Assembly (NCBI RefSeq): GCF_932526225.1
Contig: NC_064041.1
Span: 5,638,046-5,702,045 of the forward strand
Direction of reading: 5' to 3'
DNA from: Nematostella vectensis
Lineage: Eukaryota; Cnidaria; Anthozoa; Actiniaria; Edwardsiidae
DNA: 64,000 nt
Positions 44,042 through 56,094 of the stretch are shown piece by piece. The number at the start of each line of letters is the position of its first letter. The stretch's first letter is position 1. Both the position numbers and the translations under genes were made by a program. The notes under the pieces are model-generated. The model did not search any database. It was given only the letters and a program-made list of their open reading frames with translations, and was not told where the DNA came from.

Positions 44042-45784
44042 CGTATCTGAAACGAGTTAAGGTAGACATTAAGTCTTAAACTTTCCGGCAATGTGTTTAA
44101 GGTGCGAGTAGCACTTAAAGATAGAACGTTGATTTGTTAGTGTTCGACATTTGTTAGGTAATGTAGCTAGTAGACGATCTGCCCTATAATAGTTTCTTGT
44201 GTTAGGCAAAGCACTACTATCAATACATAAAGGTTTTTTTACAGCTTTGAAGAAAACAAGGTCCCTCCAGACAGTAAGAAAGGGATATAGTTTGACGTTT
44301 TTTTGTGTGCAAGCAATCAAGCAAAATATTTAGCACATTAGCCGTAGCAGGGAATGGGGCACTGGGGGTATGTGCCACCCCCCCCCCCCCCCCAATATTT
44401 TTTTTTAAATGTCATAAAATGACTTGTAGGAGCGTGACTGTGTCCCCCAATATTATCTCAATGTTAAAGTATTGTCTCCCCCCAACCTTACGTGACATGT
44501 TACGGCTCTGGATTTGTAATTTCTAATGCGATAGCTGTCTCAATTCCCTCACAGCGACATAGACCTAGGATATACCCCCCCCCCCCCCCCCCCCCTTCTT
44601 CAAAAACGAATTAAATATTTATCAACGATTATCAATCTAACTTCTTTCATAATGTTTTGCTAAATGTTTGCTATTCCTCGGCGCTTTCAAGGCTTCTAGT
44701 AATCAGCATATAAATTCCTTTTTATTCCTTAGGCCGTAGATTTGGATATTCTACTGTATAAACATTTGTATCGTCAGCGTTAAGAACCCAAAACCAGTCT
44801 CTCACTCTACCTTCTTTAACTATAGACGTGAATTGTTCTCCCTCCTCTTTAACAAAGCGCCGTGGTAAATCTTTCGAGGTTTGCCGAAGGTAAATGCTGC
44901 TGCTTCTGATGCAGAATATTTGTGATAGCTTTTGCAACGATTTGATTGGTTTTTGATACCGGGGTCCCCTGACGTCATCAACGTGGTCAAGCCCGTGTCG
45001 TATAAATTACGTGTGAACAAAGGGTTTTGCTTTTGTATCCATGGTTACGTGCGACGGATGAGGACTTACGAAAATACAAAGGGTCAAGGGAATTTTCCCA
45101 GAATTAGGACTACTTTAAACAAGAAAAACGTGCCTTGCTTCACGAATCCGCACCGGGATTTTTCATAAGCCGCTTCGAAGCGACTTTTGACAGACTCTCG
45201 GAAAAATGTCTCGATCTGTTTCACGGAATTCTTTTGTATTCTTATGTTTTCTCTAGGGATTTAAAACTTGCCCTTTTTGAGATTTATTCCACAATCTTAT
45301 AAATAGATCTATCACACTGCTAATAATTTGACGTCATCCTAGCGGCACTCTTTTAAGAGCGGTACTCTTTCAAGAGCCTTAAAGGACAGCACAATTTAGT
45401 CGTATGCGACTTGCCCGCAACACCTCGTTAACTCGAGTATTAGCCTACGACACCGCCCCGAGGCTCGACTACGAAAGTCGTAGTGTGCTAAGACATGTCG
45501 TAGGCATGTCCACACACAAAGAGCCCAAGCAATGGTTGCTTGTTCGTAACTCGGAATTCGGCTGTATGTCTGAGAGGGGACGAGTAAAGCGTTTTTGTGT
45601 GAAATGTTGTCAATAAAATTGCCTTAAAACTTAGAACATGCCTTGTTGTTGTCAAATTCACGTGTAATAGTTAGTGTAGTAGTAGCTTCAGTTGGCTCCT
45701 CTGCAATAAGTCCATCATAAAATATCAGCTACTGTACTCTATAAAAGAAATTGAAAAGAAACCCCTCTCTTTATTTTTTTAGGT

Positions 45785-46111
45785 ATCAGGGGGGGACGGG
45801 GGGTTCAGGGGGTGCGAACGCACCCCCCTCCCCCACAACGGCCGAAGGTCCACTTTCAGCTCCCAATGGACGTGCTATTTGTAGACAAAACTATAAAGCA
45901 TAAGCTAGATCATCTGGTACGTAGCCAAATCCGACAAAAAACGTCCCGTGGAGATACTTGAAAGGCATTAAAAAAATCCCTTTTTGTTTTTTGGGATGGT
46001 CAGATTTTTATCAGAGAACTTATTCCCCCTCCCTCTCGGAAGAATTAGGTCCACTTTTTCGGATTTCGCACCACCCCCCCCCCCCCCCCCCCCCCCCTGT
46101 GTACGGGCCTG
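45785..46111. mobile_element. MITE copy C of the GGCCCGTA-ended family
   Basis: It shares the internal blocks GGCCGAAGGTCCACTTTC, GACGTGCTATTTGTAGACAA and GGTCAGATTTTTATCAGAGA with copies A and B. It ends in poly(C) and GTGTACGGGCCTG. It lies between the LRAT locus and its duplicate. Confidence 0.75.
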
Positions 46112-46404
46112 GGTATTGACCATGGCAAAGAAGATGAAGATAAGTAAAATATCAGGATGGACAGAGAGATCATTGAACTTTCTCCTTTGTATGCCACTCT
46201 TAGTGATTCAAAAACTTTATAATTTTTTTTCATATTTGCTTTATTTGTTCACTTTTTGCCAGTATGGTTACAAACCGACCCTCCAGTTCTGTAGCACTGT
46301 CAAGATTATAGGGAGGGGGGGGGGGGGGGAGTCTTCGTATTTACAAAGACAATGCTTGAAAAATAGTCTTGCTAATAGTCTTGCTAATAGTCTTGCTTAA
46401 TATT

Positions 46405-47340
46405 GCTTAGTGTAATTGTCCTTCTAATAATTAATTGGGCGAACGGCAAATGGCAATTGCCCAATTGCAGTTCTACGATCAAAAGGTGTTAATGGGTAGT
46501 AATAATTTGTAAAAATAAAGGTAATAAATAAACTCAAGCATTGTCAGAACCATATCAGTGAATCACTTCCAGCATTTTGTCTTTGACATCTTCTACTATA
46601 GCATGATGCCATATCCAGTACGGCCGTTGCCACGTTATGTGGTCACCACGTTTGACAGATTCGGCGACATTCTTCGGAACGATTTCTTCTCTCGATGTCG
46701 TACATTGCAGTATCCTGGGCTCTTCCAATTGGCTTTTGACTGGTGAGAGGTATGTCTTCTAATCATACCTAACAGGTGGGTCTCTCGTTGCATTAACATA
46801 TCTTTCCAGAAGCCATTCTTTCCAGCACGATAGACAGACAAACCCAAGACATTCGTCGTCATAAAAATACTTAACAAGCTTTGTATCTTGGCAGGGGCAT
46901 GATGGCGTTCGTGAAGCCATAATTCTGCAAACAAATCAGATTTTTAAAAGTTAGCCCCGATTCATACGTCGCCCTCCTGCCGTGCCGAATCTAATTGTCT
47001 ATTTGTGTTGACACCACAGGTAGCCCAGGCTCTGTCAATGAGACGGCCGTATTCCATAAGTATTCCATAAAAATGTAATTCAATCCAACTTGATGTAGTA
47101 CTTGTAGTTGTCTACTATTTACACGTCTAAGCGATTTAGAGCTTTAGCGCTCTTCGGTGAAATTTAGAATTTCCTTCATCACTCCCACTAAAGAAAGAGT
47201 TAAATAGAAATTTCACCAAAGTTTGACAGAACAGCGCTAAAACGACCCCAAATGCGCTCTACTACCGTTCGTAGTTTATTTTGGTAGCTTTTTGGTTCTT
47301 GTGCCGTCCGGAATAAAAACATTACAAAGTGCATCCGTAT

Positions 47341-47379
<39 letters not shown>

Positions 47380-48184
47380 AGACAACATGCATCTAAAACG
47401 AGTTAAGTTAGACATTAAGTCTTAAACTTTCCGGCAATGTGTTTAAGGTGCGAGTAGTACTTAAAGATAGAACGTTGATTTGTTAGTGTTCGACATTTCT
47501 TAGGTAATGTAGCTAGTAGAGGATCTGCCCTATAATAGTTTCTTGTGTTAGGCAAAGCACTACCATCAATACATAAACGTTTGTTTACAGCTTGGAAGAA
47601 AACAAGGTCCCTCCAGACATCCATGACAGTAAGAAAGGGATATAGTTTGACGTTTTTTTGTGCAAGCAATCAAGCAAAATATTTCGCACATTAGCCGTAG
47701 CAGGGAATGGGGCACTGGGGGTATGTGCCCCCACCCCCCCCCCAATATATATTTTTTAAATGTCATAAAATGACCTGTAGGAGCGTGACTGTGTCCCCCA
47801 ATATTATCTCAATGTTAAAGTATTGTCTTCCCCCAACCTTACGTGGCACGTGGCATGTTACGGCTCATCAACGTGGTCAAGCCCGTGTCGTATAAATTAC
47901 GTGTGAACAAAGGGTTTTGCTTTTGTATCCATGGTTACGTGCGACGGATGAGGACTAACGAAAATACAAAAGGTCAAGGGAATTTCCCCAGAATTAGGAC
48001 TACTTTAAACAAGAAAAACGTGCCTTGCTTCACGAATCCGCACCGGGATTTTTCATAAGCCGCTTCGAAGCGACTTTTGACAGACTCTCGGACAAATGTC
48101 TCGATCTGTTTCACGGAATTCTTTTCTATTCTTATGTTTTCTCTAGGGATTTAAAACTTGACCTTTTTGAGATTTATTCCACAA
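46405..48184 (-). pseudogene. Partial duplicate of the LRAT locus, broken first exon
   Basis: The segment aligns base for base with 42387-42538, then 43246-44510, then 44976-45291, with two internal deletions relative to the source (about 0.7 and 0.47 kb). It keeps the start codon and about the first 120 codons of the two-LRAT gene, at about 46557-46916 on the minus strand. An in-frame TAG at 46759-46761 replaces a codon near residue 54, and the reading frame is lost at about residue 121, before the catalytic cysteine. Identity is high, so the copy is recent. Its end coincides exactly with the truncated reverse-transcriptase end of the Gypsy element at 48185. Confidence 0.88.
47341..47378 (+). 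repeat. 38-base poly(G) tract
   Basis: An uninterrupted run of 38 G, the longest in the window, in the duplicate of the 44.0-kb region. Confidence 0.92.
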
Positions 48185-49907
48185 TCACATCTCGCTGAAC
48201 TTAGCTTGTGAAGCTGTTCGTTTAAGGTGGGCATCTGGTGTATTGGGCGATTGATGGCCTTGTTTACTGTTTGGCTTGGGTCTATGCACACTCTGAATTT
48301 CTTTGATGTTTCTCGTATTAGCTCGTTTGAGCACCAACTTGTTGGGTCGGTCACCTTGGCGAGGACACCGGCCTTGACAAACCGGTCCAGGGCTTCTTTC
48401 TCCTTTTCTCGTTTGGCTACTGGTATTCTGTGAACCAGCATTTGAACAGGCTGTATGCTTTCGTCTAATTGGAAGTGTACAGGGGGACCCAAATATCCGA
48501 GTCCTACAAAGCTGTCGGCGTATTGAGTAAGTATGTCTTCCTTTCTCAGATTGCCCGGTGGTTGGAGGCGGAGGTCTTTTGTAACCCTGATCGGCGCTGA
48601 AGGAGAGGGAGTGGGCTGACACGGGTTTGTGGTGATTTCGTGTACTTGTTGTAGGTGGTTGCATTCCAAGGGTGTTTTCGTTTCGTGGGGTGGACGTATG
48701 CCGTGCTGACTGACCTCATCCACTTTTGGAGGTGTCGTTTGGAACCCTGGGAGATCTTCGGTCTTGGTGGCAGTGTGGACCACTGACGAGGAGAGGGAAT
48801 GGATCTCCTCTGCTTGCACCTTGATTAGACCGAGGAGTTCACTGTCGCTCCCAGAGAGTAGTGCAGGCTTAAGGCCAATGCAGGAGTCTGGTAAGATTTG
48901 GAAGACTAGTGTTTCGTACTTGTCCGACTTGTCGCATACCAGTTCTACTTGGCCAACTGGTTGGAGTGGCTTGGAGTTTCCATAGGGGGGCAGGAGATAT
49001 GGGGACCGCTTGATTTCTGCGTCTGGTAGCACTGACTGCAGTGTGTTGTAAGACATCGTGTTGCAGGTAGCTGCTGTGTCGATCTGAAACTCGACCGGCT
49101 TGAAAGACGACCCTGTCGTTGAAAGTGGTAGAGTTGTGAAATAGCGCTTTTCCGGGCTTTTGGAGGGGCTGTCTGTATCTATGTTGTGTACTTGTGCTTC
49201 AAGTGCGTACATATCGAAGCCATAGTCGGGGTTGGGAGCTGAACCATATTGCTGCTCTTTACATATATCGGTGTAATGGACATCCCTTGGTCGAGGCGAG
49301 GCGCGGGCACGTGGATAGCCCCGCCGACTGCGCTGGTTATATCCCGTTGCCTGAGGTCTTCCTCTCGCTTGTTGTTGTCGCTGGTTCGAACCGGGCGCTT
49401 GGGGATTGTGTTCTTCTAAACAGACTCGGGCGAAATGATCATTGCCAGCACACTTAGAACATGACTTGCCGTTGGCGGGGCATTCCTTCCAGGGGTGGGG
49501 TCCTCTTCGGTCGCCACACCAAAAGCAGGTTCCTGGTTCTCGTCGCAGTTTCATTTGGCTGTGTCTAAGGCCTGTCCAATGTACTTCCTCTTCGATTCCT
49601 TTTGCCGACGAGTCAGCGATGAGCTTACTTGTCTTCTTTGCAGATTCTATTGATTTTGCTTCAGAAACCACATCCGTCAAGGTTTTCTTTGAGGTGTCAG
49701 GTTTGATTTGTGTTTTCAGCGGCTCTTGTATTGTTCCAGGCGTTCTATTCCGGGGTCTTTTCCCAGGTCCCGATAGTTCGCTTGTATGCAGTAATCGTTG
49801 AATCGGAGCTCGAAGTTTTTGAAATTTTCGCTAATATTTCCGGCCAGCTTTAGCTCCGGTCTCTTCGGGTTCGACATATCCCACTTCCGACACCAAGTCG
49901 CGTACAC
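48185..49907 (-). mobile_element. Truncated Gypsy-type LTR retrotransposon gag-pol
   Basis: On the minus strand a gag start (MSNPKRPELKLAGNISENFK) is followed by a frame break and apparent internal deletion near 49716. A frame of about 500 codons then runs to 48185. It contains paired zinc-knuckle-like cysteines (CFWCGDRRGPHPWKECP, CSKCAGNDHFARVC), a retroviral-type protease site (FQIDTAATCNTMS), a linker, and the start of reverse transcriptase (HRIPVAKREKEKEAL, SNELIRETSKKFRVCIDPS, LNEQLHKLSSA). The element stops abruptly before the RT catalytic motif. RNase H, integrase and the 3' LTR are absent. Upstream, GGTGTCGGAAGTGGG (minus strand) looks like a tRNA primer-binding site, so the 5' LTR should lie at about 49.9-50.0 kb. 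The element cannot move by itself. Confidence 0.88.
49880..49895 (-). other. Putative primer-binding site of the Gypsy element
   Basis: The minus-strand sequence TGGTGTCGGAAGTGGG starts with TGG and lies shortly before the gag start. This is the expected place and form of a tRNA primer-binding site just after a 5' LTR. The LTR ends were not confirmed because the 3' LTR is missing. Confidence 0.5.
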
Positions 49908-50019
49908 AGGACGAGCAATGAGCTAACTATGAGTGACTGTACATTTATTCTCAATCCAACATCGCGGACTTCAATCGTACATTGAAACGGTCTGCCGCTG
50001 ACCAGCAGACCGCTGACCA

Positions 50020-50105
50020 ACACCCCCCCCCACACACACACACACATCCCCCACACACATTCCCCCCCACACATCCCCCTCCCCACACATCCCCACCCCA
50101 CACAA
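50020..50105. repeat. CCCACACA simple repeat
   Basis: Repeated CACACA and CCCCC blocks over about 85 bp next to the presumed 5' LTR of the Gypsy fragment. Confidence 0.85.
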
Positions 50106-53025
50106 TAATAAATGAACTTTCACTTAGGGGACTCTTAGTGTCTAACATGAAGACGAAAATTCTACCTCTTTTTCTCGTTTATCATGCCGAAGCTTCCGAA
50201 CAAATAAACTCAAACACATGTCGAAAAAACAATGTTTACTGTGCCAGCAATTGTCTCCTTTCATCAGATACTTTTCAATGAAATGCGCTGTTTAAGATAG
50301 TAATTCGATTCCATGAGCATGTCGCCTATTCACATGTTAAGGGGGTTTGGGGAATGTGCACCATCAAGAAAAAGATATGTTTTTTTAAGGATTTCAATTC
50401 CTACATTTTCCGGAAGCTTTATAAACTGCATGCCTGGACAAAAATTAGTATTCCTGCACCAAAAAGTGCCAATTCGGCCCCTACTATACTACTTATGTTT
50501 TGTTATGTTATGATGTTATTGTGTTATGATGCTCCCCCAGATTTCTGATTCCTGCATTCGGTAACCCTCCCACTCAAACGGAAGGTCCGCTTCTACAAAG
50601 AAAAGTTGGTCACCAAGACGAGTTTGGGCTAACAAATGAGGAGACGAAGCTCAAAACTCTGGCTACGGGCCTGTATCGTGTTTTCATGTATATTTAAGTA
50701 AAAATAAAAGGCTATGTGGGGGAAGATTCGAACCAGCACATGACAATGGGATTTGGCCTAGTTCTTGAATAGATCCAACTTGATTACCGAAATATACACA
50801 TGTAAGAGGAATTTGGAGTAATGTATAGAATGTACAATTTTACCCTTTCAGAATTCATGCTTCTTTATGGCCTTTCTTAACAAAGAGCGCTTATGTTAGG
50901 GTTATTTTGGGCATACGTCTTTTTCTGTTATTATTGTTTAGTTCACACAATAAACAATGCGAAATGGGATGTTAAGGGGCCACAAAGAGCCCAAAACAAG
51001 TACTACCGCAATGGGGGGGGGGGGGGGGGGGGGGGATCCTCGTGGCTCGGGCCTATTTACATAGCGGGTGATGCTCGTCAGAAATATTCAAATCTAACTA
51101 AGAGAAATGATATTCGACCAAACCATAGTAATTGGACGCTTGGAGTAGATTCTGATGAATAATACAGCCATTGCTGTCATCAAGTAACAATTATTATATG
51201 GCTACGATAGTACGCACGCTGTGATTGACTAATTTGTAGTCGTGAAATTTCCGTATTGCCCGTCCCTGTTTTTTGCGATTTTTTTCCACCTTCAAACTGC
51301 AAAATGAGGGACAGCGAACATTGGAGTAGCAAATTCACCAGAAGAAATCACCCAGAAGAAACAGAAATGGTTGGTTTGCGGGCCGTCTTTTCCGTATCCG
51401 GAGCGGGAAATTTTGTGAGCAACAAGAAAAACAGTATGACGAGCCGGCGAGCGCCACCGATAGCCAAGAAATACAAAGCTTAATTATATCGAACAAACAA
51501 ACAAATACATAAATGACAAGGGGAGTTAAGACCCACAAAAGCTCTTTAAGATAAGTACTACATGTTCTTTATAAATGCAACACAAAGTGCTTGGTCTTTC
51601 ATTTTACTTCAGAATTTCTGACAGAAGTTTGTTTCTACATACCGTGGAGTTTTCGAACTAAACATTCCATTCATGCAGTGAAGACTGACATCTGAGCTTT
51701 TTTTTGTTTGTTTCAACTTCAGCTATGATAAAAGCTGTTGCTTTCAAAAGGTGCAAAAAGGGAGAAAATATCCCGAAAACTCGTTCAATTACATTCGGAC
51801 CGGGCTTTTGGGGGCTTCCTTCCTTTGGGGGCTCTTTCGGCCCCCCATCCGTAACTTTTGAACCATATTGGAGCTATTATGACCACATTTTTAGAGAATC
51901 AACAGAGATTGTTGATTCAGGGGACAAAGAGGAACAAAATGGTGTATTTTGTTGCCATAGCAACACAATATGACGTCATTGTGACGTCATTTAAGGACAT
52001 ATGGTAATTAATAGCCTATCTTTCAAAACCTTTGCAAAGAACATCCAAAATCCAAAAAAGGTTTCATAATCAGTTTGTATTCAATAAGCGACCGATTTTC
52101 TTCAACGTCACGATGACGCCACTTAAGTGAGCAAAACGGGCAATATTTCTTTTTTTAGATATGTATTAGATATATATATTTTGACATATGTATTTAGATA
52201 TATATTATTAGTGACACCAATTTCTATGAAACCAATATACGACATCTGTGACGTCATTGATTGGCATGTTACCTTTAATATAGCATAAGTTATTAATAAT
52301 TGTTACTCTTAATTAAAGTAACAATTTAAATATCTTTTCCAAAAATGTTTGTTTTAATTTTTATTTTACAATACAGGAATATAAAAAGGATTTTGCCAAA
52401 TTCAGTCGTTTTAAAGCTAATTATGTGACATCAGCATCCGCCATTTTGGATCCGCCATCTTGGATCCACCATCTTGGATTTAATGAAAGTTATATATTTT
52501 ACTAAAAAAAAACTGGGTAGCTAAATCTAAAGCTTTTTGTACAATATTCAATCTTCGTTTCAAGTTATATTAATGATTTCAGGTGGGTATGAATGTGTTT
52601 TTTTTGCTATTTTTACAAGCACTATTTCAAAAAGGTAAAAAATTGAAAAAAAACACCACCCCTCCCCCCTAAAATATGGATGTAAATTTTTATTGTTTTT
52701 TATTTTTAAACTTGGTATAAAACGTTTATATGACATGGATTTACGTTGAGCATGTCGTATTAATAGTTGATCTTAATGACATAAAGCGTTTTGCCTTATT
52801 TTCATTAAACATATTTCTCAAAAAGGGCCACTAAAACAACATATTTCTATCTTTTCACTCCAAGGTCTGTTTGGTATGTTGTCGGCTTAGTTCTTATAAA
52901 TCTTTTCACTCATTTTGACTTGGCAGCGCGCGAGAAATTGATCGATATAAACTAGTCGATATTCGCGCGAAAGCGAAAGTTGATTTGTTTTCTCGTCCTT
53001 TTTATTTTAAAAGCCATATAATAAA
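50106..53025. other. Transposon-rich spacer, no convincing gene
   Basis: This holds a partial Harbinger-like end (about 50.11 kb), a GGCTACGGGCCTG MITE end (50.66 kb) and a 20-base poly(G) run (about 51.01 kb). It also holds GTGACGTCAT blocks (51.97 kb) and a triple GATCCGCCATCTTGGATCC-like repeat (52.43-52.49 kb). A 59-codon frame at 51304-51483 (MRDSEHWSSKFTRR...) is basic and unrecognised, and was not called as a gene. Confidence 0.4.
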
Positions 53026-53027
53026 CA

Positions 53028-53176
53028 ACTTACTTACCTCGACCGTTCGTCCATACCGGAAAATATCAAACCTCGGCTTTGCAAAGCCGCAAAGCCTCGG
53101 TCGATACGCCACAAAACCTCTGTTTGATATTTCCCGGCATGACCTCACTCTCGGTTAGTAAGTAGTTAGTAAGCTT
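53028..53176. repeat. Imperfect palindromic element of about 150 bp
   Basis: ACTTACTTACCTCGACCG...CGGAAAATATCAAACCTCGG pairs imperfectly with AACCTCTGTTTGATATTTCC...CTCTCGGTTAGTAAGTAG. A GGCTTTGCAAAGCC core lies between. It resembles a foldback MITE and lies just upstream of the GPCR remnant. Confidence 0.65.
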
Positions 53177-53314
53177 ATGCTATATGCATCGATCTGTATT
53201 TGTACCGTTAAAAGGAAAAATCACTCCACCTCGTATCAACAAATTCTACAATATCTTTTCAACTCCTCAGATAAATAAAACGAGACCACTTGCGCATGGC
53301 GATAGGGTCGAGTG

Positions 53315-54239
53315 ATGGAAGCGACGTACGCCCCCCTGCATCACCTTCGTTACGTTTGGAAGTCCTTTCCGTACGGTCTGAAGTGGGTGTTTGGCTCCAT
53401 CATGGTCTTTGTGGCCGTCTGTTCCGTATGCGGCAACACACTGGTACTCTACCTGGACAAGCCAAAACCAATCATCACCACCAGACTCCAGCGCCGCCTT
53501 ACCATCAAGTACTTTGTCCGGAGCCTGGCCCTGTCCGACCTCATGTCCGCACTGTTTTTCCTCACCACTGATTTCCTGTCCAGTGATCTAGTGTGCCGTG
53601 CCCACAGGTATTTCCAGACCGTGCGAATCTTCATTACCATCACTAACATGTTAGTGCTGGGGGTGGAGAGATATCTGATCATCTACTACCCACACAAGGC
53701 GCCAAGCAGGATGGCATGCAAGAGGATGGTGGTTTGGCCTGGTTCGTGGGAGCTACACTGCCGTCGTACACCCCGGGTGTACCAGTATCTTGAAGACATA
53801 CCCCATCGGCACCGATCAGTACACGCGGCTATGCACAATGGGATACTACAAAAATATTAAGAAAATATTGGGGGGGGGGGGGGACAGCCTCGCCCCTAAT
53901 GGTCATTTTTTAAATATTTCTTTTTTTAATATTGGGGGGGGGGCACGTGCCCCCGGTGCCCCACCCCCTGCTACGGCCCTAGTTTCCAAGGGGTCAAAAG
54001 CACACAAACAGGCTGTACTTCAGCACTTCAGCACATTTCCAAGGCGGAAAGTAGAGCCTTCAGTAGGCGTTGGGTTTTTTTTATTCGGAAAGAAAACCAG
54101 AAGATCGCTGTTCGGGGGATTTGCTCCTTCTACTTTGTCCTACTCCCTCGCGGGTTGCGTGTTGTTGTTTTGCCAACTCGATAGGAATGAAAAGAGATCA
54201 TGTAAAATAACTCGGAAGAAGAAAACAAGTCTAACCTAA
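53315..54239 (+). pseudogene. Rhodopsin-like GPCR pseudogene
   Basis: The first frame (from ATG 53315) encodes TM1 with VCGNTLVLYL, TM2 with SLALSDLMSALFFL (the conserved Asp), an ECL1 cysteine (DLVCRAHRYF), and TM3 ending in VERYLIIYYP (E/DRY motif). At about 53735 the frame shifts; TM4 (LAWFVGATLPSYTPGVPVS) continues in another frame. A further shift near 53788 leads to KTYPIGTDQYTRLCTMGYY. At about 53850 a poly(G)-bearing MITE (to about 53990) interrupts it. Further on, basic and hydrophobic stretches that could be ICL3/TM6 remain, but TM7 with NPxxY is not seen. The locus therefore looks dead. The ligand class could not be assigned. Confidence 0.8.
53848..53992. mobile_element. Poly(G)-containing MITE inside the GPCR remnant
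   Basis: TACAAAAATATTAAGAAAATATTGG followed by poly(G), then a TTTAAATATTTC...TAATATTGGGG block and an end CCCCCTGCTACGGCCCTAG. The CTACGGCCC end belongs to the same type as the other GGCCCGTAG-ended elements here. Confidence 0.6.
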
Positions 54240-55833
54240 GTAAGCAAGATTGGCAAATATACAACATCAAAGAAGTGCATTAATATCTCCCTCTTTATTT
54301 TTTCACTATTAGAGAAGCTCAGATTCTTTAGCTTGCTGGCTTTGATTATCACAAAAATGCATTCCCTCGCTACAAGGATAGTTTTATTGGATTCCTTCTC
54401 AAATCACCGGAATATTCACAAAAATCAATACCATCAATCAATATCAAACTTACAGATTTCGTTTGTCAAGGTTGTGGCGATTTTTGTCTGACAGTCTTTG
54501 CTTGCTCGATTTGATTTTAAGTGCTTGAGCCTTGCTCGTATTTATTTCTCGTATTTATTTAGGGAATCAGCCATTCCCCCCGTCAAATATCAAAAGGTTC
54601 GTCCCTTAAATGAATGAATTGAGGTGTTAGGTCGAATTTTTATATGAAAAGGCATCATTTTATTAATAAAAATAACATTAGATATACTTAGTTGTTGCCT
54701 TTGTAGGACGATCAGGGCATTGAGTGGGTGATGTATAAATATAATTAATAAAAAGGCAAATTCAATCTTTTTCTCCTTCTTCCCTCTCCCTCCGCTCCTC
54801 CCTCCCCCCCCCCCCCTTCTTCTCCACCGCCTACATTTGCTCCTCCTCCTTGTCCTCCTGTCCTCGTTTAGCCTATCCTATGGCGTTTACCTGTTGTTTT
54901 TCACAATTCTCTTAGTCGTTGCCCTTTCCTCTCACCTCACGCACGGCCATATCACCATTCATCCTAACGCTATGGCGCGATAACTTTTGTGGAATATATA
55001 CCATGCGCGATTTCTGTAGGTCGTATTTAGCTTGCATTTATATTATCCCTATATGATTAAATAATATTTCGAAACTAATTGCTAATGCGTACAAAAGCTT
55101 TCAATACTCAAAAATTCAGTGAAAAACCTCAGTTTTCAAAAAGGCTTTTAAGGACTTTTATATTATTACAAAACGTTTATTGTGCAGTAAGAACCGCACG
55201 TGAATTCCTTTTGCTGAAGTTTCCCTAATTATTGCAGATTAATAAAACAATTCAGGCGGCCAAAAATGGGTCTTTCATTCTTATAAAGGAAATTTAGCCA
55301 AAACTTGTCGTTTTTGCCAAACGCTTTTACTTCCATATAAGGAAACTAATATATTCCTCATTTGAAAAAAACTGCATGATTCTTGTCATTTTTAAGATGC
55401 CGTACCGCAGGTGCTTCGTAAACGTTTTGACTTGTAATCAGAAGAAGAAATAGTAACTGTGACCATCCTTGGTCAATGTAGAAAGTATCTGAAAAGAAAC
55501 TAAGATTCCTCGGTACCAGTCCCTCAAAACGACAACGTTTTCATATGCTTAAAATACTATGCTTTTTCCATATAATACCTATGGCAACCCCCCCCCCCCC
55601 CCCCCCCCCCTCAGCCAATCCGGGGTACGCGCCTGCAATTAACCATAACAACGAAAAAATAAATTCAGAAAAAGCAATTCTGTACCGCTTGTGAGTGCGT
55701 TTTACTGATGTATTCCCTGTTATCAGCAAATATAACAGCATAAGAAGAAACAACAATCCATTAGTGAATTGTATTTTAGAAGATCCTCTAAAACACTCGC
55801 CCATTGTAGTTTTACTGATAAAGTTTTTCCTTA
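54240..55833. other. AT-rich spacer with poly(C) tract
   Basis: No gene was recognised. A long poly(C) run (about 55588-55610) is followed by CAGCCAATCCGGGGTACGCGCCTG, again an end of a GGCC/TACG-type MITE. A CT-rich stretch lies near 54.78-54.86 kb. Confidence 0.4.
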
Positions 55834-56087
55834 TTAAAGCCCCATTGTCACCAGTTTACTTTCGGAGGTCCGACAGAAACCTCAACCGTTAAAATACAAA
55901 AGAATCTATTAAAATCCGAGATATTAAACAGGCCATCCGCTCTAAATTATCAATCACATCCTCAAAGAAACTTCTAATAAACACACTGCTTTCAATATTT
56001 TGAAATATTTTTCGCATTTTCCGTTAAAAATCATCGGAGATTGCTACGTAATCGACCGGAAGTAAACTGGTGACAATGCGGCTTTAA
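55834..56087. mobile_element. piggyBac-type MITE with TTAA target duplication, copy 2
   Basis: TTAA flanks on both sides, ends TTAAAGCCCCATTGTCACC and GGTGACAATGCGGCTTTAA. It is the reverse-oriented homologue of 17128-17374, sharing CCTCAACCGT, AGATATTAAACAGGCCATCC and CTTTCAATATTTTGAAATAT. Confidence 0.88.
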
Positions 56088-56094
56088 CTGTAGA

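Noticed and set aside
51304..51483. 59-codon basic frame starting MRDSEHWSSK
   Set aside because: It is short, isolated and unrecognised, with no splice or promoter context, so a gene cannot be supported.
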